A DNA stretch of 64,000 bases, taken from positions 744,001 to 808,000 of the forward strand of contig NZ_NIWT01000001.1 in NCBI RefSeq assembly GCF_002236115.1, in the 5' to 3' direction. Under the pieces are notes generated by a model. The model was given only the letters and a program-made list of their open reading frames with translations. It was not told the origin of the DNA and ran no database searches. Positions 44,874 to 56,636 of this stretch are shown here, piece after piece. The translations under genes were made by a program, and so were the position numbers. Each line of letters begins with the position of its first letter. Position 1 is the stretch's first letter. This DNA comes from Pseudomonas jessenii (GTDB lineage: Bacteria > Pseudomonadota > Gammaproteobacteria > Pseudomonadales > Pseudomonadaceae).

Positions 44874-45432
44874 GCCAATGATCCTTTTGCGGGCAAAAAT
44901 GAGGCCCGAACTATAACAAGGCATCAAGGTGGGCAGTAAGGCAGCGGTTCGGCCAAATGCGGGACTCAAACCGGCGCACCAGAACAGTGCGCTCCTGATA
45001 AATCACGTCGCACATTTATGTGACTGCCCAGTGACTTTTCGATGCCAAAACGCAAAAAAACCTGCACTTCGTCGGGGCGTTTGCACCTCTATCAGGCACG
45101 TCCGTACCGCTACAAACCGATTGTCGAACAATTTTGCCATCTGGCCTTTACCGCTCTAAGTTCTGGCCTAGACTCATTTTCTTGAGGCGAAACCGGTCGG
45201 TCACAAAGTGGAAAAATAGTCGAAACTTTTTCCAATCCCGATCGGTCCTCTGACAAGAAGGTGCGTTGCGACTGGTGCAATCCTTGCAATGGCTCATTCA
45301 CCCCTTTTGCTTCGACGCATTGGGCAGCGCTTGCTCACTGATGCGTAGCGCGATTGCGCCCGGCCACAGCAATTGGCCATGAAACACCGTTTGCCAGACC
45401 TAAGAATTAGATCAACAACACGGGAGATTCAT
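44874..45432. other. 559-bp divergent intergenic region upstream of the glycogen/trehalose operon
   Basis: No convincing ORF or RNA gene. Its right half carries the sigma-54 promoter candidate at 45272-45289 and, about 77 bp upstream of the predicted start, a palindrome TGGAAAAA / TTTTTCCA (45209-45216 and 45227-45234, 10-bp spacer) that could bind an enhancer-binding activator. The left end serves the crotonase-nudC operon; no strong sigma-70 site was found. Confidence 0.5.
45272..45289 (+). promoter_or_regulatory. Sigma-54 (RpoN) promoter candidate for glgA-treZ-malQ-treY
   Basis: CTGGTGCAATCCTTGCAA has GG at -24 and GC at -12 with the obligatory 10-bp spacing, plus the favoured CTGG and TTGCA contexts. 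The predicted start is near 45299, giving a leader of about 135 nt before glgA. Confidence 0.6.
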
Positions 45433-47016
45433 ATGATCAGTACGGCTTTGGAAATACAGGGAGAGCGTGCTCATCAGGTCGGCGAATCGAGCGCCGTAAC
45501 TGCCGCAAACACCCAACCCGTCGGCGTTCCTGGCACCAGGACGCTGACTCCGGCAGCCAACCAGAATCCGAACCGTAAAAAAGTGTTGTTCGTCACTTCG
45601 GAAATTGCCGACCTGGTGAAGACCGGTGGCCTGGGCGACGTTTCTGCAGCGCTGCCACGGGCCATGGCCCATCTGCACGATGTGCGGGTACTGATCCCGG
45701 GTTACCCGCAGGTGCTGAACAGCGAAAATCCGATCCATATCATTGGCGAGCTTGGCGGTCATGCTGCGCTGCCACCGTGCAAGATCGGGCGCATGGACAT
45801 GCCCGACGGTCTGGTCATTTACGTACTGATCTGCCCCGAACTCTACGAGCGCGAAGGTTCGCCCTATGGCGCCAACAACGGCCGCGACTGGCCGGACAAC
45901 CATATCCGTTTCGCCCGTCTGGGCCTGGCGGCGGCCGATATTGCCGCCAACCTCGCGCAGATCCATTGGTGCCCGGATCTGGTGCACGCCCACGACTGGC
46001 CGGCCGGCCTGGCCCCGGCCTACATGCACTGGCGTGGGCAGCGTACGCCGACGCTGTTCACCATTCACAACCTGGCCTATCAAGGCGTGACCAGCCTGGG
46101 CTCGTGCCCCGAACTGGGCATTCCCCATCACGCGCTGCAACAGGAAGGCATGGAATTCTACGGCAAGATGTCGTTCCTCAAGGCCGGCATGGCCTATTCG
46201 AGCCACATCACCACCGTCAGCGCGACCTACGCCCAGGAAATCACCACCCCGGATTTCGGCTGCGGCCTGGACGGTTTCCTCGCCGCCAAGACCCAGCAAG
46301 GCCTGCTCAGCGGGATTCCCAACGGCATCGATGAAAGCTGGGATGCGGCGACCGATCCGCACCTGTTCTGCCCGTTCAACATCGGCGACTGGGATGGCAA
46401 GGCCGTGAACGCCGCCCATGTCCGCGAACTGTTCGGTCTGGAAGATTCCCAAGGGCCGCTGTTCGCCGTGGTTTCGCGCCTGGTCTACCAGAAAGGCCTG
46501 GACCTGACCGAAGCGGTGTCCGAGTACATCGTCAAGTCCGGCGGCCAGATCGCGATCATCGGCCGTGGCGAGCCGGAAGAAGAACAGTCGATGCGCCAGC
46601 TTGCCCTGCGTTTCCCCGGGCAGATCGGCGTGCGCATCGGCTTCAACGAAACCGACGCCCGGCGCATGTTCGCCGGCAGCGACTTCCTGCTGATGCCTTC
46701 GCGTTACGAGCCATGCGGCCTAAGCCAGATGTACGCCCAGCGCTTCGGTTCGTTGCCGGTGGCGCGCAACACCGGTGGCCTGGCCGACACCATCGAAAAC
46801 GGCGTGACCGGTTTCCTGTTCGATGAATCCACGGTGCAGAGCTACCAGGAAGCCCTGAGCCGCGCGTTCAAGGTGTTCGCCTTTCCCGACCTGCTGCACG
46901 CCATGCGCTGCCGGGCCATGGCGGCGCCGTTCAACTGGTGCAAGGCGGTCGAACCCTACGCCGAGCTCTACGAACAGCTTGTGGCCAAGGCATTGGGGAA
47001 ATCGCACAAACAGTAA
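45433..47016 (+). CDS. glgA: Glycogen synthase GlgA
   Basis: A 527-residue GT5 glycosyltransferase. The ADP-glucose-binding motif KTGGLGDV is at 63-70 and the C-terminal domain has EPCGLSQMYAQRFGSLPVAR followed by NTGGLADTI. Compared with E. coli GlgA, the catalytic part begins only at about residue 50; the first 48 residues are a low-complexity extension (GESSAVTAANTQPVGVPGTR). The enzyme elongates alpha-1,4-glucan from a nucleotide sugar. No glgC (ADP-glucose pyrophosphorylase) is present in the window. The ATG at 45433 has GGGAG at 7 nt. First gene of the operon, 12 bp before treZ. Confidence 0.9.
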   Translation: MISTALEIQGERAHQVGESSAVTAANTQPVGVPGTRTLTPAANQNPNRKKVLFVTSEIADLVKTGGLGDVSAALPRAMAHLHDVRVLIPGYPQVLNSENPIHIIGELGGHAALPPCKIGRMDMPDGLVIYVLICPELYEREGSPYGANNGRDWPDNHIRFARLGLAAADIAANLAQIHWCPDLVHAHDWPAGLAPAYMHWRGQRTPTLFTIHNLAYQGVTSLGSCPELGIPHHALQQEGMEFYGKMSFLKAGMAYSSHITTVSATYAQEITTPDFGCGLDGFLAAKTQQGLLSGIPNGIDESWDAATDPHLFCPFNIGDWDGKAVNAAHVRELFGLEDSQGPLFAVVSRLVYQKGLDLTEAVSEYIVKSGGQIAIIGRGEPEEEQSMRQLALRFPGQIGVRIGFNETDARRMFAGSDFLLMPSRYEPCGLSQMYAQRFGSLPVARNTGGLADTIENGVTGFLFDESTVQSYQEALSRAFKVFAFPDLLHAMRCRAMAAPFNWCKAVEPYAELYEQLVAKALGKSHKQ

Positions 47017-47028
47017 GAGGCTTTCAAG

Positions 47029-48825
47029 ATGCCGTTACGGACCCTTGAGACCTGGCCCCACGGCGCAATCATGCTGGACGCAGAGCACACGCGATTCGCG
47101 TTGTGGGCGCCAGATGCGTTCTACGTCAGTGTCGAACTGGAAAATGGACAGTCCTTGCCGTTGCTGCCCCAGGCCGACGGCTGGTTCGTGAGCAACATCC
47201 GATGCGCGGCGGGCACGCGTTACCGCTACAGCATCGACGGCGAACTGGAAGTGCCCGACCCGGCCTCCCGCGCTCAGGCCGGCGATATCGACCGGCACAG
47301 TGTGGTGGTCGATCCGCTGGTCTATGCCTGGCAACACAGTGCCTGGCTGGGACGGCCATGGAACGAAGCGGTGATCTACGAACTGCATGTCGGTGCGCTC
47401 GGCGGCTTCAGCGCCGTCGAGCAGCATCTGGCGCGGCTGGTCGAACTGGGTGTCACCGCGATCGAACTGATGCCCGTCGCGCAGTTTCCCGGTGAGCGCA
47501 ATTGGGGTTATGACGGCGTCCTGCCCTACGCGCCCCAGGCGTCATACGGCTCCCCCGAGCAGCTCAAGCACTTGATCGACACCGCCCACGGCCACGGCCT
47601 GGCGGTGATTCTCGACGTGGTCTACAACCACTTCGGCCCGGATGGCAATTACCTGCATCGTTATGCCAAGGGCTTTTTTCGCGAAGACAAACACACGCCG
47701 TGGGGCGCGGCCATCGACTTGCGCCGTCGCGAAGTACGAGACTTCTTCATCGAAAACGCCTTGATGTGGCTGCTGGAATACCGTTTCGACGGTTTGCGCC
47801 TGGACGCGGTGCACGCCATCGAAGACCCGGATTTCCTCCAGGAACTGGCACGACGGGTGCGCCAGCAGACGGGCCCGACGCGGTATGTGTGGCTGATGGT
47901 GGAGAACGAACACAACCAGGCCAGCCTGCTCGAACAGGGTTACGACGCGCAGTGGAACGATGACGGCCACAACGCCCTGCATGTGTTGCTGACCGGGGAA
48001 ACCGACGCCTATTACGCCGATTACGCGCAAAACCCCACCGAGCAACTGGCGCGCTGCCTGAGCCAGGGTTTCGTGTTCCAGGGCCATCTCAACCGCCATG
48101 GTGTGGCGCGGGGTGAACCCAGCGGGCATCTGCCGCCCAGTGCATTCATTCTGTTTTTGCAGAACCATGACCAGATCGGCAACCGGGCCTTCGGCGAGCG
48201 CCTGCATCAACTCGCCCACCCGCAAGCGTTGCGGGCCGCCACGGTGCTGCTGCTGTTATCGCCGATGATTCCGCTGCTGTTCATGGGCGACGAATTTGCG
48301 GTCGAGCAACCCTTCCTGTTTTTCACCAGCCATCATGGTGAATTGGCCAAGCAGGTTCGCGACGGCCGGCGCAGCGAGTTCGCGTCGCTCAGCGCCTTTG
48401 CCGACCCGATCCTGCGCGAACACATTCCGGACCCGAATGATCCGCAGACGTTTGCAGCGTCCCGCCCGGTCCTGCCATCGACCGGCCATTGCGAGATGCA
48501 CGACCTGTATTGCCGCCTGTTGCAGATCCGTCACCGGCACATCATCCCGCGCCTGCCGGGCGCCCAGGCACTGGGAACCGATGTGCTGGGCGAAGGCGCG
48601 GTCAGTGCATCCTGGCGCTTGGGCGATGGCAGCCAGCTGCGCATTGACCTGAACCTCAGCGCCAGGCCTGTAGTCCATACCTCACAGACCGATGCCATGC
48701 GCTTGTTCGAATACCCGCCACAGAACCCCGACCTGCCGGCTACAAACACTCTTGCCCCGTATTGCGCGCTCGTCAGCCTCGCCGCCGCAGTCCCCTTTGC
48801 TACCTCGTTTGGAGAGCGTCCATGA
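47029..48825 (+). CDS. treZ: Malto-oligosyltrehalose trehalohydrolase TreZ
   Basis: A 598-residue GH13 enzyme. It has an N-terminal CBM48-like domain (about 1-100), then the catalytic barrel with ILDVVYNHFGPDGNYL, nucleophile in DGLRLDAVHAI (D259), acid/base in MVENEHNQ (E292) and the third Asp in LQNHDQIGNRA. TreZ releases trehalose from the end of maltooligosyltrehalose made by TreY. It overlaps malQ by 4 bp (ATGA), so expression is coupled to the rest of the operon. Confidence 0.92.
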   Translation: MPLRTLETWPHGAIMLDAEHTRFALWAPDAFYVSVELENGQSLPLLPQADGWFVSNIRCAAGTRYRYSIDGELEVPDPASRAQAGDIDRHSVVVDPLVYAWQHSAWLGRPWNEAVIYELHVGALGGFSAVEQHLARLVELGVTAIELMPVAQFPGERNWGYDGVLPYAPQASYGSPEQLKHLIDTAHGHGLAVILDVVYNHFGPDGNYLHRYAKGFFREDKHTPWGAAIDLRRREVRDFFIENALMWLLEYRFDGLRLDAVHAIEDPDFLQELARRVRQQTGPTRYVWLMVENEHNQASLLEQGYDAQWNDDGHNALHVLLTGETDAYYADYAQNPTEQLARCLSQGFVFQGHLNRHGVARGEPSGHLPPSAFILFLQNHDQIGNRAFGERLHQLAHPQALRAATVLLLLSPMIPLLFMGDEFAVEQPFLFFTSHHGELAKQVRDGRRSEFASLSAFADPILREHIPDPNDPQTFAASRPVLPSTGHCEMHDLYCRLLQIRHRHIIPRLPGAQALGTDVLGEGAVSASWRLGDGSQLRIDLNLSARPVVHTSQTDAMRLFEYPPQNPDLPATNTLAPYCALVSLAAAVPFATSFGERP

Positions 48826-50900
48826 GTGATGCGCAACTGGAAATCCTGGCCAGCCGTGCCGGCCTCGCCGTCGACTGGATCGACGCCAACGGCCGCCCGC
48901 AAAAAGTCGCGCCGTCCGTGTTGCGCAACGTGCTGGCCGGCCTGGGCCACCCGGCCGGCAGTGCCCAGGAAATCGACGCCAGCCTGCTGGAACTGCAAGA
49001 GGCGCAACAGACCCATCACTTGCCGCCATTGATCACCGCCGATGCGGGGATGGGCCTGGACCTGGCGCGCTTTTTCGAGCCCGGGACCCCATGCGAAATC
49101 CACCTGGAGGACGGTTCGCGGCTCAACCTGAAACTGGACGCCAACGCAGTGCTGCCGGGGCTGGTACCGGTCGGCTATCAACAGATCAGCATGGACGGAC
49201 AAAACTTCACTCTCGCCGTGGCCCCGGCCCGTTGCTACAGCGTGGCCGATGCCGTGGACAACCCGATCCCTCGAGCCTGGGGCCTGAGCGTGCAGTTGTA
49301 TGGACTGCGCCGCCCCGGCGACGGCGGGTTTGGTGACACCCAGGCGCTGGAGGACCTCGCCCGGGTAGCCGGCGAGCGTGGTGCCGAGGCGCTGGCGATC
49401 AGCCCGCTGCATGCGATGTTTTCCAGTGACACCCAACGCTACAGCCCGTATTCACCGTCCAGCCGTTTGTTTCTCAACAGCCTTTACTGCGCCCCCGGCA
49501 CCATTCTCGGCGAACGCGCGCTGCGTACCGCCATCGATGCAACCGGGCTGGCCATTGAACTCAAGGCGCTGGAGGAGCGTCCGCTGATTGACTGGCCGGC
49601 CGCCGCCGAAGCCAAGCATCGGCTGTTGCAGTCGCTGTACGAAGGTTTCGTCCAGGGTGAACACCCCTTGCACGAAGACTTCAGCAGCTTTCGTCACGCC
49701 GCTGGCGAAGCGCTGGAAAACCACTGCCGCTTCGAAGCCATCCAGGAGGCACGCGCCGCCCGGGGTGAACACCTCGACTGGCGGCAGTGGCCCGAACCCT
49801 GGCGCAACCCGCGCAGCGCCGAACTGGCGGCATTCGCCGAAGAGAATGCCGGGCGCATCGGCTTCTTCGCCTTCTGCCAGTGGCTGATCACGCGCTGCCT
49901 GGAGCGCGCGCAAACCGCCGCCCTCGCCAGCGGCATGAGTATCGGCCTGATCGCCGACCTGGCCGTTGGCGCCGATGGCGGCGGCAGTCAGGCCTGGAGC
50001 CGTCAGGACGAACTGCTCGCGTCCCTCACCGTCGGCGCGCCACCGGATATTCTCAACCGCACCGGCCAGGGCTGGGGGATTTCCGCGTTCTCCCCTGAAG
50101 GCCTGGTGCGCAATGGTTTCCGGGCCTTCATCGAAATGTTGCGGGCCAACTTCGCCCACTGCGGCGGCTTGCGCATCGATCACGTCATGGGCTTGCAGCG
50201 TCTATGGGTAATCCCCAACGGATCGCCGCCAGCCGACGGCGCTTACCTGTACTACCCGGTGGACGATCTGCTGCGTTTGCTGACCCTGGAATCCCATCGT
50301 CACCAGGCCATCGTCCTCGGCGAAGATCTCGGCACTGTGCCGGACGGCCTGCGGGAAAAACTCATCGCCCGTTCGATGCTGGGCATGCGGGTATTGCTGT
50401 TCGAACAGGACAACACGCACTTCAAGCCGATCCTCGACTGGCCCGACAACGCCCTGGCCACCACCAGCACCCATGACCTGCCGACCCTCAACGGTTGGTG
50501 GCATGGTCGCGATATCGACTGGAATGCCCGGCTCGGCATGGTCGATGCCAGCGGTGAAATCGAATGGCGCCAGCACCGCGAACGCGAGCGCGAAGGCCTG
50601 CGCCGGGCGTTGAGCCAGGACCCGCAGAACTTTCGCGAAGAGTCCCACGAAACCGACCAGGTGCTCGATGCCAGCGTGCGCTTCCTCGGTCATACCCGGG
50701 CACCCTTGGTGCTGCTGCCCCTGGAAGATGCCCTTGGCGTCGAACAGCAAGCCAACCTGCCCGGCACCACCGACACCCACCCCAACTGGTCGCGGCGCTT
50801 GCCCGGATACAGCGAAGCCTTGCTCGACGGAGCGGATGCCGCACGACGCCTGGAACTGCTCGCCTGCGCGCGGCTCCAGGCGGCCGAGCGTGATCGATGA
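48822..50900 (+). CDS. malQ: 4-alpha-glucanotransferase MalQ (amylomaltase)
   Basis: A 692-residue GH77 enzyme. The long N-terminal domain (about 1-150) is as in enterobacterial MalQ. Then come SVQLYGLRRPGDGGFGDTQA, SPYSPSSRLFLN, the nucleophile in GLRIDHVMGL, acid/base in VLGEDLGTVP, and STHDLPTLNGWW. It transfers maltodextrin segments between chains, supplying the long linear glucan used by TreY. Start and stop both overlap neighbours by ATGA (treZ and treY), indicating tight stoichiometry. Confidence 0.92.
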   Translation: MSDAQLEILASRAGLAVDWIDANGRPQKVAPSVLRNVLAGLGHPAGSAQEIDASLLELQEAQQTHHLPPLITADAGMGLDLARFFEPGTPCEIHLEDGSRLNLKLDANAVLPGLVPVGYQQISMDGQNFTLAVAPARCYSVADAVDNPIPRAWGLSVQLYGLRRPGDGGFGDTQALEDLARVAGERGAEALAISPLHAMFSSDTQRYSPYSPSSRLFLNSLYCAPGTILGERALRTAIDATGLAIELKALEERPLIDWPAAAEAKHRLLQSLYEGFVQGEHPLHEDFSSFRHAAGEALENHCRFEAIQEARAARGEHLDWRQWPEPWRNPRSAELAAFAEENAGRIGFFAFCQWLITRCLERAQTAALASGMSIGLIADLAVGADGGGSQAWSRQDELLASLTVGAPPDILNRTGQGWGISAFSPEGLVRNGFRAFIEMLRANFAHCGGLRIDHVMGLQRLWVIPNGSPPADGAYLYYPVDDLLRLLTLESHRHQAIVLGEDLGTVPDGLREKLIARSMLGMRVLLFEQDNTHFKPILDWPDNALATTSTHDLPTLNGWWHGRDIDWNARLGMVDASGEIEWRQHREREREGLRRALSQDPQNFREESHETDQVLDASVRFLGHTRAPLVLLPLEDALGVEQQANLPGTTDTHPNWSRRLPGYSEALLDGADAARRLELLACARLQAAERDR

Positions 50901-53692
50901 CCCAGGTGCCGACCCGACCACTGCGCGCCACCTTGCGCCTGCAATTTCACAAAGGCTTCACGCTCGAAGATGCGGTGCCACTGGTGCCGTATTTCGCCCG
51001 CCTCGGCATCAGCCATGTCTACGCCTCCCCACTGTTGCGCGCCCGCGCCGGGTCGATGCATGGCTACGACGTGGTGGATCCGACCAGGGTCAATCCGGAA
51101 CTGGGTGGTGAGGCAGCGCTGAACAGCCTGGTCAGCGCCCTGCATGGGCACAACATGGGGTTGATCCTCGACGTTGTCTCCAACCATATGGCGGTCGGCG
51201 GCAACGATAATCCCTGGTGGCTGGATTTGCTGGAGTGGGGACGCCTGAGTCCTTACGGAGAGTTTTTCGATATCCAGTGGCACTCATCCGACCCGTTGAT
51301 GGAAGGCCAGTTGCTCCTGCCGTTTCTGGGCAGCGACTACGGCGTCGCGTTGCAGGACGGCACCCTGCCCCTGCGATTCGATGCCTGGCACGGCACCTTC
51401 CATGTCGAGCACTACGAACACCGCTTTCCCATTTGCCCCAGCGATTACGGGGAGCTGCTCAGGACCGATGCACCGCTCGATACGCAACAGGCCGAACAAC
51501 TTAAAAACCTGGCCGATCGCTTCAGCACCCTGAGCTACCAGACCGACGCCCACAGCCTGGCCCTGCCATTGAAAGCAGAACTTCGCGATCTGGTCAGCGA
51601 TCCGGCCATTGCCCAAGCCATTGAGCAGCACCTGAACAACTACGTCTCACTGACCGGCGAAGGCTTCCAGCGCCTGCACAACCTGCTGGAACGCCAGAGC
51701 TATCGCCTTGCCAGTTGGCGCACCGCCGCCGATGACATCAACTGGCGGCGCTTCTTCGATATCAATGAGTTGGGCGGACTGCGCGTCGAGCGTCCCGCCG
51801 TGTTCGAAGCCACCCACGCGAAGATCTTCCAACTGGTGGCTCAAGGGCTGATCGACGGGTTGCGCATCGACCACATCGACGGCCTCGCCGACCCGCGGGG
51901 CTACTGCCGAAAACTGCGCCGCCGGGTCGACAGCCTGTCAGCGGGCCGCCACCTGCCCATCTATGTGGAAAAGATCCTCGGCGAAGGGGAAACCCTGCAT
52001 CGCGACTGGTCGGTGGACGGCACCACCGGCTACGAATTCATGAACCAGTTGTCACTGTTGCAACAGGATCCACGGGGCGCGCAGACACTGGCCGAACTCT
52101 GGCACCGTCACAGCGAGCGGCCCGCCGACTTCTGCCAGGAAGCACAACTGGCCCGTCAACAAATCCTCGGTGGTTCCCTGGCCGGAGATTTCGAAAGCGT
52201 CGCCCAGGCCCTGCTGCAAGTGGCCCGGGACAACCTCATGACCCGCGACCTGACCCTCGGCGCCATTCGCCGGGCCTTGCAGGCGCTGATCGTGCATTTC
52301 CCGGTGTACCGCACCTACATAGGCCCCCTTGGCCGTTCAGCCCGGGACGAGGCGTTTTTCCGCCAGGCCATGGACGGTGCCCGCCAAACCCTGGGCGAAG
52401 CGGACTGGCCGGTGCTCGACTGCCTGGCCGGCTGGCTCGGCGGTGAACCCTGGCGTTCGCGCCCGGCCGGGCGTGAACGCAAGCGTCTGAAGCACGCCTG
52501 CGTACGTTTCCAGCAACTGACCTCGCCGGCGGCGGCGAAATCGGTGGAAGACACCGCGCTCTATCGGTCGGCCGTCCTGCTCTCGCGCAATGACGTTGGC
52601 TTCAACACCGAACAGTTCAGCGCACCGGCCGCCGACTTTCATCAGGCCTGCATCGAGCGCCTCGACACCTTCCCGGACAATCTGCTGGCCAGCGCCACCC
52701 ACGACCACAAGCGCGGCGAAGATTCACGGGCGCGGCTGGCGGTACTGAGCGAGCGCAGCGGCTGGTACGTCGACCAGATCGGCCTGTGGCGCGCCCTTGC
52801 CCGGCCCTTGCGCAACGACGATCAAATGCCATCGTCGGGCGATGAAATGATTCTGTACCAGACGATTCTTGGCAGTTGGCCGCTGGAGTTGGGGATCGAT
52901 CATCCGCCGTCCCTCGAGGACTACGCAAAACGTATCTGGCAGTGGCAACGCAAGGCCCTGCGTGAAGCCAAACTGCAAAGCAGCTGGAGCGCGCCCAATG
53001 ACCCTTACGAGCAAGCGACAGAGGACTTCATCCAGCGCCTGTTGCTCAGCCCCGAAGGTGAGCTGTTGCGTACGGCCCTGGCCAAGGCTGCCCGTTCGAT
53101 TGCCGCCCCCGGCGCACTCAATGGTTTGGCGCAAACCTTGCTGCGCATGACCGTGCCCGGCGTGCCGGATTTGTATCAGGGCAACGATTTCTGGGACTTC
53201 AGCCTGGTCGACCCGGACAACCGTCGTCCCGTGGATTACGCCAGCCGCCAGCAGGCGTTGCAGCAAGCGGTGGACCTGCCGGACTTGTTGCAGAACTGGC
53301 GTGACGGACGCATCAAGCAAACCTTGATTGCGCGCACCCTGAGCCTGCGCGCCGAGCATGCCGAGCTGTTTCGGCGTGGCACCTACCAGGCCCTGGAAGT
53401 GGTGGGCAGCGAGGCCCATCGAGTGCTGGGATTTGTCCGTGAACGGGAGGGGAAACGCGCCATTGTGATTGTGCCGATACGTTGTGCCGATCTGCTGGAA
53501 AACGGTGCCGAACCACAGGTCCACGCGCCGCGGTGGGGCGAAACCCGGGTCAAACTGCCGTTCGCCGACCCTGACGAACATCTGCAGGGACTTTTTTCCG
53601 GCATCACAGTCACAAAACACAGGGAGCTGTTGATCAGCGCCGCGCTGGGGGATTTCCCGGTCAATCTCATTATTCAAACTACCCACACTTGA
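50897..53692 (+). CDS. treY: Malto-oligosyltrehalose synthase TreY
   Basis: A 931-residue GH13 enzyme of the expected large size. It opens with ATLRLQFHKGFTLEDAVPLV, then has YASPLLRARAGSMHGYDVVD (typical TreY), nucleophile in GLRIDHIDGLADP, acid/base in IYVEKILGEGE, and SATHDHKRGEDSRARL. It converts the reducing-end alpha-1,4 bond of linear maltodextrin to alpha,alpha-1,1, producing maltooligosyltrehalose for TreZ. It starts inside the malQ stop. The stop is 21 bp before the DUF2934 gene. Confidence 0.92.
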   Translation: MTQVPTRPLRATLRLQFHKGFTLEDAVPLVPYFARLGISHVYASPLLRARAGSMHGYDVVDPTRVNPELGGEAALNSLVSALHGHNMGLILDVVSNHMAVGGNDNPWWLDLLEWGRLSPYGEFFDIQWHSSDPLMEGQLLLPFLGSDYGVALQDGTLPLRFDAWHGTFHVEHYEHRFPICPSDYGELLRTDAPLDTQQAEQLKNLADRFSTLSYQTDAHSLALPLKAELRDLVSDPAIAQAIEQHLNNYVSLTGEGFQRLHNLLERQSYRLASWRTAADDINWRRFFDINELGGLRVERPAVFEATHAKIFQLVAQGLIDGLRIDHIDGLADPRGYCRKLRRRVDSLSAGRHLPIYVEKILGEGETLHRDWSVDGTTGYEFMNQLSLLQQDPRGAQTLAELWHRHSERPADFCQEAQLARQQILGGSLAGDFESVAQALLQVARDNLMTRDLTLGAIRRALQALIVHFPVYRTYIGPLGRSARDEAFFRQAMDGARQTLGEADWPVLDCLAGWLGGEPWRSRPAGRERKRLKHACVRFQQLTSPAAAKSVEDTALYRSAVLLSRNDVGFNTEQFSAPAADFHQACIERLDTFPDNLLASATHDHKRGEDSRARLAVLSERSGWYVDQIGLWRALARPLRNDDQMPSSGDEMILYQTILGSWPLELGIDHPPSLEDYAKRIWQWQRKALREAKLQSSWSAPNDPYEQATEDFIQRLLLSPEGELLRTALAKAARSIAAPGALNGLAQTLLRMTVPGVPDLYQGNDFWDFSLVDPDNRRPVDYASRQQALQQAVDLPDLLQNWRDGRIKQTLIARTLSLRAEHAELFRRGTYQALEVVGSEAHRVLGFVREREGKRAIVIVPIRCADLLENGAEPQVHAPRWGETRVKLPFADPDEHLQGLFSGITVTKHRELLISAALGDFPVNLIIQTTHT

Positions 53693-53713
53693 GTTCAGTT
53701 CAGGAGCATTGCG

Positions 53714-54031
53714 ATGAGTACCGACGAAAAACGCATCCGCGAATTTGCCTATCAGATCTGGGAATCCGAAGGAAAACCCGAAGGCCAGGAAGCCCGCCAC
53801 TGGGAGATGGCGTGCAAACTGGCGGACGCCGAAGCCCTGGCCCCGAAAAAACCGGCCAAGGCTGCCCCGAAAACCCCGGTCAGCAAAACGGCCAATGGCA
53901 AGGCTGGCGATGCCAAGGTCGCCGCGCCAAAAACCAAGGCCAAACCGGCAGCGGCTTCAAAAGTGATCCCGCCGGGGGAAAAGGCCGTCCAGAAAAAGCC
54001 CCGGGCTGCGCGAAAACCGCCAGCGGTTTGA
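53714..54031 (+). CDS. DUF2934 domain protein with Lys/Ala/Pro-rich tail
   Basis: A 105-residue protein. The first 40 residues form a DUF2934 domain (EKRIREFAYQIWESEGKPEG, then QEARHWEMACKLADAEA), and the rest is a basic, disordered AKP repeat-like tail ending ARKPPAV that resembles histone H1-like or PHA-granule-type tails. DUF2934 genes commonly accompany trehalose/glycogen clusters in pseudomonads; no activity is known. AGGAG lies 8 nt before the ATG. It is probably the last gene of the glgA operon. The tail could bind nucleic acid or polyanionic material (inference). Confidence 0.85.
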   Translation: MSTDEKRIREFAYQIWESEGKPEGQEARHWEMACKLADAEALAPKKPAKAAPKTPVSKTANGKAGDAKVAAPKTKAKPAAASKVIPPGEKAVQKKPRAARKPPAV

Positions 54032-54048
54032 ATATGTCTTGAGGCCCC

Positions 54049-54234
54049 TTCGCGGGCAAGTCGGACCGCCGCACCGCCGCTCCCACAGTGTTTGAAGGTG
54101 TGGCTGCAATCTGTGGCAACTCACAATACCTGTGGGAGCGGGCTTGCCCGCGAAGAGGCCATCACTTCCAGCATTGATGTTGCCTGACACACCGTTTTCG
54201 TCGGAGCGCCGCCCGGAGCAAGCTCGCTCCTACA
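54049..54234. repeat. Mosaic of decayed REP elements
   Basis: A degraded REP half (from 54049, with an extra GC-rich insertion), an intact TGTGGGAGCGGGCTTGCCCG-type REP (54131-54155) and a third, fused half ending GCTCGCTCCTACA (about 54214-54234). Three different REP variants side by side suggest repeated insertion and recombination. It fills the gap before glgX. Confidence 0.75.
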
Positions 54235-54260
54235 GGTAACCCCCGTTTACAGGAGTACCT

Positions 54261-56423
<2,163 letters not shown>

Positions 56424-56636
56424 AAGAGACGCCAGGTATTCATAGCCGTGACACCGCAGGGCGGAAATATCATTGCGGACAACTTCACGACGCGACGAAT
56501 AGCGTTACATGAGCAATACTCGATTTGCGGCAATCCAGGGTTTGGCTTGTCGCGCCGCTATCCACCAGCCCTCAAGGGTCTGCCGGGCTTGTCCCATGCA
56601 CGACTGAAGGCGACGCAGAACAAGGACGTATCCACC

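Noticed and set aside
45373..45432. Earlier in-frame start for glgA at 45373
   Set aside because: It has no ribosome-binding site, while the ATG at 45433 has GGGAG at a good distance.
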